From: Laterigemmans sp052161645
Lineage (GTDB): Bacteria; Planctomycetota; Planctomycetia; Pirellulales; Pirellulaceae
Reading direction: 5' to 3' (one strand)
DNA: 64,000 bases
NCBI GenBank assembly: GCA_052161645.1
Contig: CP197414.1
How positions within the stretch are numbered: position 1 is the first letter of the stretch; each line of letters opens with the position of its first letter. The notes under the pieces were generated by a model, which did no database searches, had not been told where the DNA came from, and worked only from the letters and a program-made list of their open reading frames with translations. Position numbers and translations under genes: made by a program. Of this stretch, positions 1 through 9,420 are shown in pieces.

Positions 1-279
1 GCATGGTCGCGAACGGTGCTGCGGGTCGGCGATAAGAGCTATCCGGTGGAAACCTCCGCCGTGGCGATGATCTTTCCCAACCCGCTGAACCCCAACCGCT
101 ACGTGGTGCTCAACAGCGGCTTTACCTATCGCCAATACGCCTACCTGAATAACGCTCGGCAAATCGCCCAGCTTCCCGATTGGGCCGTGCTGGACGTGAG
201 CAATGGGGCTTCACCCTTGCGAGCTGGGGAAATCGAGACCAGCGGTTTCTTTAACGAACAGTGGCGACTGGCCAACTAA
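1..279 (+). CDS. C-terminal fragment of an exported alpha/beta-hydrolase or prolyl-oligopeptidase-like protein (partial)
   Basis: The frame is open from the first base of the window and ends at TAA 277-279, so only the last 92 codons are present. The readable tail contains NPLNPNRYVVLNSGFTYR followed by LNNARQ and LPDWAVLDV. From memory, this ending occurs at the C-terminus of planctomycete secreted hydrolases of the prolyl-oligopeptidase type. The catalytic part would lie upstream of the window, so neither catalytic residues nor a signal peptide can be checked. The next gene is on the opposite strand, making the two convergent. The coding call is firm; the family assignment is tentative. Confidence 0.6.
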   Translation, partial: AWSRTVLRVGDKSYPVETSAVAMIFPNPLNPNRYVVLNSGFTYRQYAYLNNARQIAQLPDWAVLDVSNGASPLRAGEIETSGFFNEQWRLAN

Positions 280-406
280 GCACCTCCGCATGCGTCATTA
301 AACAAAACAGCATCAGCCGCCACGCGCCAGCGTGCCGTTCTCCGGTGGCGTGTTGTGCTGTGAAAGCCGCTCTCTGGCGCCAGGCGGCTGATGGAACAAA
401 AGCCAA

Positions 407-2023
407 TCAATCCATGCTGGTCCGCGAGACCGGTTCCATAACCTTGGTGTTTCGCTCCACGGCGACCACGGTGGTGCGTTGCCGCATCCCGTCTCGCGAG
501 CAAGCAACGACGGGGATGACTTGGCGTTTGTCAGGCAATTCCATGCGGACGGTAAATGATCCATCGGCGGAGAGCTTGACAGGTTTACCTGCCAGCGTGA
601 CGGTTGAACCGGGGGTCGTCGAACCGTAAACGATCAGCTCGGCATCAACCTCAAAAGGCAATTCCCGTTCGCGGCGGAAGGGGAAATCGGAGCCGCCGAT
701 AAAGTTATCACCGGAGAGGTCGATCATGGGACGTTGCAAACGCTCCTCGAACATCTCTCGCAAGTCGTTTGAGCTGGTGCCGTTATCGTTTTCGCTGAGC
801 GAGTAAATGCGTTCGTAATCCTCAGCGATATCCTGCCAGTGCCCATCGATGGGATCGCAAGCGCCGGGGGCCGGAGTGTGCACGATGTTGCTGCGGCAGA
901 GGGTGTGGAATCGCCCCGATTTAGCGCGGTACCCAATCAGCACTCGGAATCGTCCGGGCGGATTTTCAACATCGATGTACCAGTTGTTAACGCCACCGTG
1001 GACTGGGATGTCTCGCACCAATTGCTCCGCCGAATTGACGCTCGACCCGTGGCCGACTTCTGCCAATCGCAGCATCGGTTCGGCGGCATGCCAATCGGCA
1101 CCCATCGCAGCCCGCGCCCGCTCCACCGAGCCGCGTGACACTTCCCAAGTTGCCTGCAACCAATAGGAGTCACGAACGATCAGCACGATGCGATCTGGTT
1201 TTTCTCGAACTTCTGCACCACCTCCGCCGGTCGCTGCAGCCTTGACGCGAACGCAAGCCGACAAATCTTTGCGGGCCTCCGCATCCGCTTGCTGCTTGCG
1301 AACTACTTTGACGATTTGCGGGGCAGTAGGAGCACGCTGCGGAGCTTTCGAGCGGCTCTTGCGGGACCTACGCGGGGAAGGCGTGCCGCTCGCTGACTTT
1401 TCCGCCGTCGCGGCAGAGCTGGTACGTTGCCCAGCATCAGCTTGCCCCGCACTCGGACTCTTCACCGAAGTGTTGGGGTTAGCTGTCGCGGTCGGCTTGC
1501 CCTTTTCCCTCGGCTTACGGGCGGTCGGTTTGCGAGTTCCGTTGTCAGCAGTGACCGGCTCGGACTGACCACTCGCAGCCCCCCTGCCGCTGACCGACTT
1601 CAGCGTCTTAGTAGATTTCGTTGACTTTGCTGCCGTGCCGCTTTTCGTCGCGGTTGATTTATCAGCCGCCGGTTTGCCGGTTGCCGACTTGCGAGGCTGA
1701 GTTTTCGCCGTTGGCCGCTTCGATGTGCTGGATTTCTCCGCTTTGGACTGCTCGCCCCGCTTTCGCTGATCGTTGCCAGCGGCTTTGCTGCCACGAGCTT
1801 TTCCACTGCGGTTCGGTTTCGCAGCACTTGACTGTTTCGTTGCAGGCTCACCGGGTGTGGATTTTTTCCCTGAAGTTTTCCGCCGCGAAGATCGTTGTGC
1901 CTTGCGGATGGCATCGATCAATTCGTCTTTACGCATTGAGTGCCAGCCGGTGACCCCGATCTCTCGGGCGGCATCCGCAAGATCGCGCCGCGTCTGTGAC
2001 TTCAGGTCAGCGTTGGTAATCAA
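407..2023 (-). CDS. Rho_N / DUF4912 domain protein with a long basic low-complexity linker
   Basis: The product is 538 residues from the TTG at 2021-2023; a GTG at 2072-2074 would add 17. TTG is preferred because AAAGGG lies about 7 bases upstream and the protein then begins directly with the Rho-N-like helix-extended-helix (residues about 4-42, ADLKSQTRRDLADAAREIG). Residues about 45-255 are a Lys/Ala/Ser/Thr/Pro-rich linker, probably disordered and nucleic-acid binding. Residues about 277-410 match DUF4912 (DRIVLIVRDSYWLQATWEVS, then VNNWYIDVENP). A C-terminal beta-rich segment (about 461-520) carries STTPGSTVTLAGKPV. Rho_N plus DUF4912 is a known combination; its biological role is not established. 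A DNA- or RNA-associated regulatory or stress function is inference. It is divergent from the ATP synthase operon. Confidence 0.85.
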   Translation of the reverse strand: MITNADLKSQTRRDLADAAREIGVTGWHSMRKDELIDAIRKAQRSSRRKTSGKKSTPGEPATKQSSAAKPNRSGKARGSKAAGNDQRKRGEQSKAEKSSTSKRPTAKTQPRKSATGKPAADKSTATKSGTAAKSTKSTKTLKSVSGRGAASGQSEPVTADNGTRKPTARKPREKGKPTATANPNTSVKSPSAGQADAGQRTSSAATAEKSASGTPSPRRSRKSRSKAPQRAPTAPQIVKVVRKQQADAEARKDLSACVRVKAAATGGGGAEVREKPDRIVLIVRDSYWLQATWEVSRGSVERARAAMGADWHAAEPMLRLAEVGHGSSVNSAEQLVRDIPVHGGVNNWYIDVENPPGRFRVLIGYRAKSGRFHTLCRSNIVHTPAPGACDPIDGHWQDIAEDYERIYSLSENDNGTSSNDLREMFEERLQRPMIDLSGDNFIGGSDFPFRRERELPFEVDAELIVYGSTTPGSTVTLAGKPVKLSADGSFTVRMELPDKRQVIPVVACSRDGMRQRTTVVAVERNTKVMEPVSRTSMD

Positions 2024-2748
2024 GAGGAAGCCCTTTCGGCTTGAATTGAGTCTCGGTGTTGCCCGGTCTTGCACCGCGGTGAATCAAATCACCAATTATT
2101 TGACTTACCCTCCATGATCCGATGAGGTTTTCGCAGCCAGACGCTGTTGAGCAAATTGTCAGCTCAACGGCTTGGATTCCAACCTCCTTCCATGCATCAC
2201 GCTTTAGTATGCCAAAACCTCGCAAAATTTCTAGTCTCGGCATTCACGAATTCAACAAAACAAACAGCTAAGGGCTATGAAAGCAACTTTGCGCGAGTAT
2301 TTACGCAAATCAATGGCACTTTGATTCACAAGTATACGCACGTTCGCTTGCCGGTAAAGTCAGCCCAAGTCACCTCAGTGTCCACTAAACTCACGGGTGG
2401 TGTGTGTGCCCCCCCCTCATCGTAAATGGCGTTTTCCAAAGCCGCCGCGGGCAGCGATCAGTCGCAAATAGCCAACCAGTCTGCTCGATTTTTTACATTC
2501 CCCGTGTGCGACATGCCGTCGCAGCGACTAACGTAGCCAAGCCGTGGGGTTAAATTTAAGCGAAGTTGCGACGATTTGAGTTGCTTGCTAGGCGGTAGGT
2601 TGACACTCTCCTGGGCTGGCTCTAGCTTACCGCCAGCGATTCGCTGGTTGTTAGGCTGCGGAAGGCAAAGCAGTTGAGTGCAAATTCCGCCTTTGATCTC
2701 ACACTCGGTGATTAGCAGCAGGCTGGGAACAGCAACAATAAGACAGCA
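2024..2748. other. Intergenic region between divergent DUF4912 gene and atp operon
   Basis: About 725 bases with no convincing gene. The short open frames here lack family resemblance and good starts. It must hold the promoters of both flanking genes. A short TG repeat followed by a run of eight C lies near 2400-2420. Confidence 0.5.
2600..2628 (+). promoter_or_regulatory. Candidate sigma70-type promoter of the atp operon
   Basis: A perfect TTGACA (2600-2605) is followed after 17 bases by TAGCTT (2623-2628), about 120 bases before the atpZ start. The -35 box and spacing are ideal, but the -10 box matches at only three positions. Planctomycete promoter consensus is poorly defined, so this is only a candidate. 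Confidence 0.25.
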
Positions 2749-2973
2749 ATGAATGAGCAACCGCGAAAAGGCGATCGTCCGAGCTCTCTGCGGTTTGCCG
2801 GAGCGGGAATTGAGTTGGCGGGCGCGGTTTTGGTTTCGGCCGGGTTGGGATTCGCCGCAGACACTTTTTTCGCCTGGGAAGGCGATTGGGGATTTCTCAT
2901 CGGCGGCTTATTGGGCTTTGCCTTGGGACTCGCCAATTTGTTGCGACTTGCCGCAGCGTATAACCGAGATTGA
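2749..2973 (+). CDS. atpZ: AtpZ/AtpI-family F1F0 ATP synthase assembly protein
   Basis: A 74-residue protein with two predicted membrane helices: IELAGAVLVSAGLGFAADTF (about 21-41) and GFLIGGLLGFALGLANLL (about 48-66). The two-helix hairpin, small size and position as first gene of the atp operon are those of the AtpZ/AtpI family, which assists c-ring assembly and has been linked to Mg2+ handling. It starts with ATG at 2749. The next open frame begins 57 bases downstream. Identification relies on topology and context, because this family is weakly conserved. Confidence 0.75.
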   Translation: MNEQPRKGDRPSSLRFAGAGIELAGAVLVSAGLGFAADTFFAWEGDWGFLIGGLLGFALGLANLLRLAAAYNRD

Positions 2974-3030
2974 GACATTCGAGCTTTAGGTATTTGTTTT
3001 CACAGTTAGCAATTCTCAGGCATTTTTTTC

Positions 3031-3540
3031 TTGACCACTTCCGTCTCATCAACGTCTTATGGGGCCTCACCCCGCGACTGCCTGGCTCCTTTGCCAGTGC
3101 CATTCTCGCTGCGACTCAAACTACTGCTCGGTCCGCTAGTTGGCTGGGGATGGGGCTGTCTGCTGGTCGCTGCATTTAGTTCCATTGCCAGTGCAGATAG
3201 TGATGCCTTGGAAACCAGCCTGCTCTTCGGTTTGGTTGGGTTGGCGTCGGGGGTTGTTGGACAGTTGCCTTTGGTTTGCTGGCGGATGTTTGAAATTGAC
3301 AAGCTAGCCAGTGTGCTGTTGATCGGCATCGCTCTGCGGGGCGGTGTGGCCACGATTGGCTCAATTGGAATTATTAAGTGGGGCATTGCCGAATCGGGGG
3401 TCGCCATATTATCGTTTGTCGCGTGGTACGCATTAATTCTGATTGCGGACCTATTTGTGATCATTCGATATATCAATCGACTTGCACCGACTCCGACAGC
3501 CAATACAACAAATCTTGTTGGAGGAAAGCGTTCATCATGA
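3031..3540 (+). CDS. Unknown four-helix membrane protein of the atp operon (AtpI-like position)
   Basis: A 169-residue protein from a TTG start; no ATG lies early in the frame. Four hydrophobic segments are visible: LLLGPLVGWGWGCLLVAAF (about 30-50), LLFGLVGLASGVVGQLPLVC (about 64-84), LASVLLIGIALRGGVATIG (about 92-114) and VAILSFVAWYALILIADLFV (about 122-144). Its TGA overlaps the ATG of atpB (ATGA at 3537-3540), so the two are very probably translationally coupled. An AtpI-type c-ring assembly factor is the obvious guess from position, but no family signature was recognised. The exact start is uncertain. Confidence 0.7.
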   Translation: MTTSVSSTSYGASPRDCLAPLPVPFSLRLKLLLGPLVGWGWGCLLVAAFSSIASADSDALETSLLFGLVGLASGVVGQLPLVCWRMFEIDKLASVLLIGIALRGGVATIGSIGIIKWGIAESGVAILSFVAWYALILIADLFVIIRYINRLAPTPTANTTNLVGGKRSS

Positions 3541-4574
3541 GACCGTTCATGCCGATAGCTGCTGCGAATCCGGTAGACCATGTGCTGCCGCACAACCTGA
3601 CCGGTCGCTTGTTCAGCTTACCCGTCGCACCCGCTGGTACTGATTTGCCGGTGTTGGGCATTTATGACGGACACTACGATTTTTACATCACTAATCACAT
3701 GATGATGACGGCGGTCGCCGGTATGTTGACGATCATTGTGTTTTGGTTGTTAGCCAACAAAATGGCACCTGCGGCGGATGGTGAATTGGTTCCCAAGAAA
3801 CGGGGCTGGTTTACTAAGTTATTCGAAACAATGTGTGTCTTCGTTCGCGACGAAGTGGCGCGGCCCAACTTGGGGCATTTGACTGACAAGTACATGCCTT
3901 ATTTGTGGACCGTTTTCTTCTTCATCCTATTTGCCAACTTATTAGGACTAGTACCCTTTGGTTACGCATTGGCGTTGGTCAGCGGGGATTCCCACCTGGA
4001 GCATTGGGGTGGCACGGCGACCAGCAACCTGTCACTCAACGGGGTGTTGGCGATTGGTTCGTTCATCGCGGTGGTTGCGATTGGTATTCGCGAAGCGGGT
4101 GCTGGGCATTTCTTTGGCCACTTTAATCCGGTCGGCTGGAAGCACGCGTTTCCTGAGTCATTGATCATGGTGCCGATCGGGCTAATGTTGTTCGTGCTGG
4201 AGTGGATGGGCTTGCTGATCAAGTGCGTGGTGCTTGCCATGCGATTATTTGGAACCATGATGGCGGGTCACTTGGTGATCGCCGCGTTCGTCGGTTTGAT
4301 CTTCGCCGCCGCCAGCTACAGCGTTTCGCTAGGTTGGGGCGTAGGGTTTGCCGTCTTGCTGGGAGGAACCGTGCTCACGTTGCTGGAGTTGTTCATCTCA
4401 TTATTGCAAGCGTTCATCTTTACGTTCTTGACAGTTTTGTTCATTTCTTCGGGTGCGGTCCACGAGCACGAAGAGAGCGAGCATGGTGCGCACGATCCGA
4501 TGAGCGATGAGAATCAGATGGATGTTGACAAGGTAATTCGTCCAACAGCACTTGCAGGAGCCCCCGGTGCTTAG
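3537..4574 (+). CDS. atpB: ATP synthase F0 subunit a
   Basis: 345 residues. This is the stator subunit forming the proton half-channels against the c-ring. The start is ATG 3537, with GGAGGA about 12 bases upstream and overlap with the previous stop; the open frame extends further 5' without support. The hallmark helix reads AMRLFGTMMAGHLVIAAF and contains the essential Arg. The last helix pair has LTLLELFISLLQAFIFTFLT, also typical. The family usually has Asn in RLFGN where this protein has Thr. The N-terminal 50 residues and a His/Glu-rich C-terminal tail (EHEESEHGAHD) extend beyond the compact bacterial form. A 146-base gap separates it from atpE. Confidence 0.97.
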   Translation: MRPFMPIAAANPVDHVLPHNLTGRLFSLPVAPAGTDLPVLGIYDGHYDFYITNHMMMTAVAGMLTIIVFWLLANKMAPAADGELVPKKRGWFTKLFETMCVFVRDEVARPNLGHLTDKYMPYLWTVFFFILFANLLGLVPFGYALALVSGDSHLEHWGGTATSNLSLNGVLAIGSFIAVVAIGIREAGAGHFFGHFNPVGWKHAFPESLIMVPIGLMLFVLEWMGLLIKCVVLAMRLFGTMMAGHLVIAAFVGLIFAAASYSVSLGWGVGFAVLLGGTVLTLLELFISLLQAFIFTFLTVLFISSGAVHEHEESEHGAHDPMSDENQMDVDKVIRPTALAGAPGA

Positions 4575-4720
4575 GTTGAATGCTGATCTGAAAGCCATGA
4601 ACCGTGTTGGCTTTAGCCGCGGTTGATAAGAGTTTAGTAGAATCAAGTCGTTGTCTTTTTAAAGTTTATTAGCACTTTTTCGAAACCACTTTTGGTAACG
4701 TACCCAGGAGCACCGAGAAG

Positions 4721-4969
4721 ATGTTTGAGTTCATGATGATGTTGGCACAAGCTGAAGACGGTAACCTCTACAAGATGGGGGTTGGTTTGGGCATGGGTCT
4801 GATCGTGCTTGGGGCTGGACTAGGGATCGGTCGAATTGGCGGCAGTGCCGTTGAAGCGATTGCCCGGCAGCCTGAAGCGGGTGGACGTATCGGCACGAAC
4901 ATGCTGATCGCCGCCGCGTTGATCGAAGGGGTGACCGTCATCGCTTTGATTCTCGCCTACTTGACCTAG
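4721..4969 (+). CDS. atpE: ATP synthase F0 subunit c
   Basis: 82 residues. This is the rotor-ring proteolipid with two helices. Helix 1 has the Gly-rich packing motif (GLGMGLIVLGAGLGIGRIGG), the polar loop is RQPE (49-52), and the ion-binding carboxylate is Glu69 in LIEGVTVIALI. Helix 1 lacks the Gln expected of Na+-binding c subunits, which suggests proton coupling. A good Shine-Dalgarno, AGGAG at 4706-4710, precedes ATG 4721. A short N-terminal extension (MFEFMMMLAQAEDGN) precedes helix 1. A structured 264-base gap follows before atpF. Confidence 0.97.
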   Translation: MFEFMMMLAQAEDGNLYKMGVGLGMGLIVLGAGLGIGRIGGSAVEAIARQPEAGGRIGTNMLIAAALIEGVTVIALILAYLT

Positions 4970-5103
4970 AGCAAAGCGTCGGTCCGAGCCAACAGGGCAG
5001 TTTGACCATCAGTGAGCGTTGCCGGCAGTGAACGTTGCACGCAGCGCATGCTGATGAGAGCTGTCTGAGGCAAGGGCTGAACGTGGGCTGCAAGGCATTT
5101 GGG

Positions 5104-5160
5104 CCGTGCCGCTGGTAACCCGGAGAGGCTCCACTCTCCGGAGTTCCATGCGTGGCACGG
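5104..5160. repeat. Two-tier inverted repeat between atpE and atpF
   Basis: An inner perfect 8-bp stem, CCGGAGAG (5120-5127) and CTCTCCGG (5134-5141), has a 6-base loop. It is enclosed by a perfect outer 7-bp stem, CCGTGCC (5104-5110) and GGCACGG (5154-5160). No T-run follows, so it is not a canonical terminator. It could stabilise or attenuate the mRNA and so favour subunit c over the downstream subunits. Confidence 0.6.
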
Positions 5161-5233
5161 TCAGATGTAATGTGAGTCAAGTGTGGGGCTTTACGATAGT
5201 GCTTTGGCTTTCGGCCCTGGAATAGGTTTTGTA

Positions 5234-5986
5234 ATGATATCCCGAGCAATAAATATGTCTGGCGTAACCATCGGCCGCTTCTGGCTTTGTTTTTTCGCGG
5301 TCAGCTTATCGCTGGCTTTCGTATCGGCTCCCACGTTGGCTGGTGGTTTCGTACAGGATGCGGAGGTCGACGAAACTGATTTCCCCGCCGAGGTGAATGA
5401 GTCTGAGGGAGAGGTACCCGCGGGGAACATCCCCAACGATGAACACCCCGAAGGAGATCATCCCGAAGGAGACCATGCCACTGGCGATCAACCCAGCTTG
5501 CTGAGTTTGAACCCGGGGGCTGCCGTCTGGAATCTGCTGATTTTCCTGTTGGTGTTGACCATTTTGGGGGTCTTCGTGTGGCCGAAAGTCCTCGAGGGTT
5601 TGCAAGCTCGCGAAGACAAGATTCACTCTGACTTGGATGCGGCAAAGCAAGCCAACGAGACAGCACAGGCTAGCTTGGCCGAGTACCAACAAAAGTTGAG
5701 CGAAGCGCAAGCGACCGTGCAGTCGATGCTGGCCGAAGCGCGTCGTGATGCCGAGCAAGTAGGCGCTAAGATTGTGGCCGAAGCGAAAGCGGATGCCGAT
5801 CGTCAGCGCGAGCGAGCGGTCAGCGACATTGAGGCGGCCAAAGTGGTTGCCATCGGCGAGCTGGCGAATCAAACATCGGACTTGGCGATGTCGTTGGCCC
5901 GTCAAGTTGTAGGCCGCGAACTTAACGAGGGCGATCATGCTGACTTGATTCGCCAATCGCTCGACAAGCTGCCCAGTCGAAATTGA
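5234..5986 (+). CDS. atpF: ATP synthase F0 subunit b with N-terminal exported extension
   Basis: 250 residues. This is the peripheral stalk joining F0 to the delta subunit. ATG 5234 is preferred over an upstream GTG (5183); ATG 5255 is also possible. After a signal-peptide-like segment (GRFWLCFFAVSLSLAFVSAP) comes an acidic, His-rich stretch with HPEGDHPEGDH. The true membrane anchor follows (AAVWNLLIFLLVLTILGVFVWP), then the long charged coiled coil typical of b subunits (LQAREDKIHSDLDAAKQANE onward). Standard b subunits are about 155-170 residues and start at the anchor, so roughly 85 extra N-terminal residues are present, probably outside the cytoplasm. Confidence 0.93.
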   Translation: MISRAINMSGVTIGRFWLCFFAVSLSLAFVSAPTLAGGFVQDAEVDETDFPAEVNESEGEVPAGNIPNDEHPEGDHPEGDHATGDQPSLLSLNPGAAVWNLLIFLLVLTILGVFVWPKVLEGLQAREDKIHSDLDAAKQANETAQASLAEYQQKLSEAQATVQSMLAEARRDAEQVGAKIVAEAKADADRQRERAVSDIEAAKVVAIGELANQTSDLAMSLARQVVGRELNEGDHADLIRQSLDKLPSRN

Positions 5987-6080
5987 TAGAATGAAAGCGG
6001 GGCGGCCGCGGTTGGCTGCGACGCTGGCCCGTTTTGCTGGCCTCTATGTTTTCCAGATTACCTTCTGACGAGTAACTCAC

Positions 6081-6716
6081 GTGGGCGAAAAAGTCCGACA
6101 CGAAACGGTTCTCGATCCAGGTGCTGAGCACCTGGGGCGGATTTACGCCCAGGCGTTGGTGGCAGCTGCGATTAAAGCGGATGTTGCCGATACCGTGGTG
6201 GAACAGCTGGAACAGGTCTGCTGGGATGTGATCAACGAGCATCCCGAACTGGCGGTGGCTTTCGCCTCCCCACGCGTGGACGCCAAAGAGAAATTAAACA
6301 TCATCGATCGACTGTTCGCGGATAAGCTGGACGTGACCCTGTTGCGATTTCTCAAAGTCGTGGCCGGTCGGGGACGGTTGGGGCAACTCAGCTACATCGC
6401 TGACGCGGCGCGGGAAATTCGCGATGAAGCGCTGGGTCGATTGGTTGCGGAAGTCCGCACGGCGGTTCCGTTGACCGACGAACTGCGGGCATCGATCGTG
6501 CAGCGACTCGGGGATGCCTGGCAGCGTGAGATTGTGCTGCGAGAACGGGTCGACCCGGAAATCGTTGGCGGTCTGCTGATTCGGGTTGGTGATACGGTTT
6601 ACGACACCAGCGTGGCGGGACGCTTGGAGACGATGGCGAAAAAATCTCGCCAAGTTTTCGCTCGCAAATTGATTGAAACCTCAGATCGTTTCGCCAGCGG
6701 TACTCCCGCCGGCTGA
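6081..6716 (+). CDS. atpH: ATP synthase F1 subunit delta
   Basis: 211 residues from GTG 6081. It caps the F1 head and binds the b-subunit stalk. The N-terminal helical domain begins at GAEHLGRIYAQALVAAA, and the C-terminal domain contains the conserved REIVLRERVDPEIVGGLLIRVGD region of the OSCP/delta family. It is somewhat longer than the usual 180 residues, with extra residues at both ends. It sits between atpF and atpA in the standard order. Confidence 0.95.
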   Translation: MGEKVRHETVLDPGAEHLGRIYAQALVAAAIKADVADTVVEQLEQVCWDVINEHPELAVAFASPRVDAKEKLNIIDRLFADKLDVTLLRFLKVVAGRGRLGQLSYIADAAREIRDEALGRLVAEVRTAVPLTDELRASIVQRLGDAWQREIVLRERVDPEIVGGLLIRVGDTVYDTSVAGRLETMAKKSRQVFARKLIETSDRFASGTPAG

Positions 6717-6891
6717 CGATGAAGTCGTGTCAGCATACGTGGTCAGCTCCTTTGCGTGCTGCCCACCGAGGCGACGCAAATTGACGACAAAAGTTGATAA
6801 CGCAAAGTAGTTTAAACAACCTCAGCATATCGAAACACACGACCGCTGGTGGCTTGGCTGACCGGCATGTCGCTCCCTCAGGAACAGACGG

Positions 6892-8406
<1,515 letters not shown>

Positions 8407-8466
8407 TAATGGCCGGCCAGTTCCAAGCCTACTCACAACCGCCTTTCGTTACACCGTAATCGTTAC

Positions 8467-9351
8467 ATGGCAAACGCACGTGCTCTCGACAAACGACGCA
8501 AGTCCATTCGCAACATTCGCAAGATAACGCGAACGATGGAGTTGATTGCCACGGCGCGCTATCGCAAAGCGATGGACCGTGCTTCGGCCGCGACAGCTTA
8601 CACCGAGCGGATCACCAAGATCGTTTCGCAATTGGCTGCCGCCGGCGCGGAAGTCAAACACCCGCTGTTGGAGAGTCGGGACGAAGTCAAGTCGGCAACG
8701 TTGTTGGTCTTGACCAGCAACCGCGGGCTTTGTGGCGGCTACAACTCTTCGGTGCTGCGGATCGCTAACCCCAGACTGCAGGAATTCAAGCGAGATTTCC
8801 CCGCCGTGCAATTGGAAGTCAGCGGTAAGCGAGGAATCGGGTCGTTCAAATTTCGCGGTATCGATGTCGATGCCAGCTACACGCAGTTTGAGGATCAACC
8901 CGCCTACGCTGAAGTCGAACAGATTGCCGATCATTTTCTCGAGCAATTTTTGACGGGCAAATTGGACCGCTTGGATGTCGCTTACACGCGGTTCATTAGC
9001 ACTTCGCGGCAAGAAGCGGTAATCGAAACACTGTTGCCCCTCGGGTCATTGACCGAAGAGGGCGCTGAACCCGATGCCGGTGGTGCAAACGCCGACTACG
9101 AGTTTTTGCCTTCGGCGGAAAGTGTGCTTGAGGAAGTCGTACCCACGAGCTTTAAGATTCGGCTTTTCAAGTGTTTCCTCGACGCGGCGGTCAGCGAGCA
9201 AGTGGCTCGGATGATTGCCATGAAGAGTGCCACGGAAAACGCCGGCGACATCATTAAACAACTATCAATGACGTATAACCGTGCTCGCCAAGCCCAGATT
9301 ACTGGGGAGATCATGGAGATCATTGGTGGAGTCGAGGCGTTGGCCAAGTAA
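8467..9351 (+). CDS. atpG: ATP synthase F1 subunit gamma
   Basis: 294 residues. This is the central rotor shaft. The conserved N-terminal helix RRKSIRNIRKITRTMELIAT, the mid-protein GLCGGYNSSVLR and the C-terminal helix ATENAGDIIKQLSMTYNRAR are all present. Length matches the family. It lies between alpha and beta as in nearly all bacterial atp operons. Confidence 0.97.
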   Translation: MANARALDKRRKSIRNIRKITRTMELIATARYRKAMDRASAATAYTERITKIVSQLAAAGAEVKHPLLESRDEVKSATLLVLTSNRGLCGGYNSSVLRIANPRLQEFKRDFPAVQLEVSGKRGIGSFKFRGIDVDASYTQFEDQPAYAEVEQIADHFLEQFLTGKLDRLDVAYTRFISTSRQEAVIETLLPLGSLTEEGAEPDAGGANADYEFLPSAESVLEEVVPTSFKIRLFKCFLDAAVSEQVARMIAMKSATENAGDIIKQLSMTYNRARQAQITGEIMEIIGGVEALAK

Positions 9352-9420
9352 ATCACCGGCCAACTTATTAGCGAAATCATTTAACATTCAACCGTTTTTC
9401 CCCGCGAGTATCATAACGCC

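Noticed and set aside
2147..2425. 92-codon plus-strand frame in the gap upstream of the atp operon
   Set aside because: Low-complexity start, ends at the C-run, no family resemblance and no ribosome binding site.
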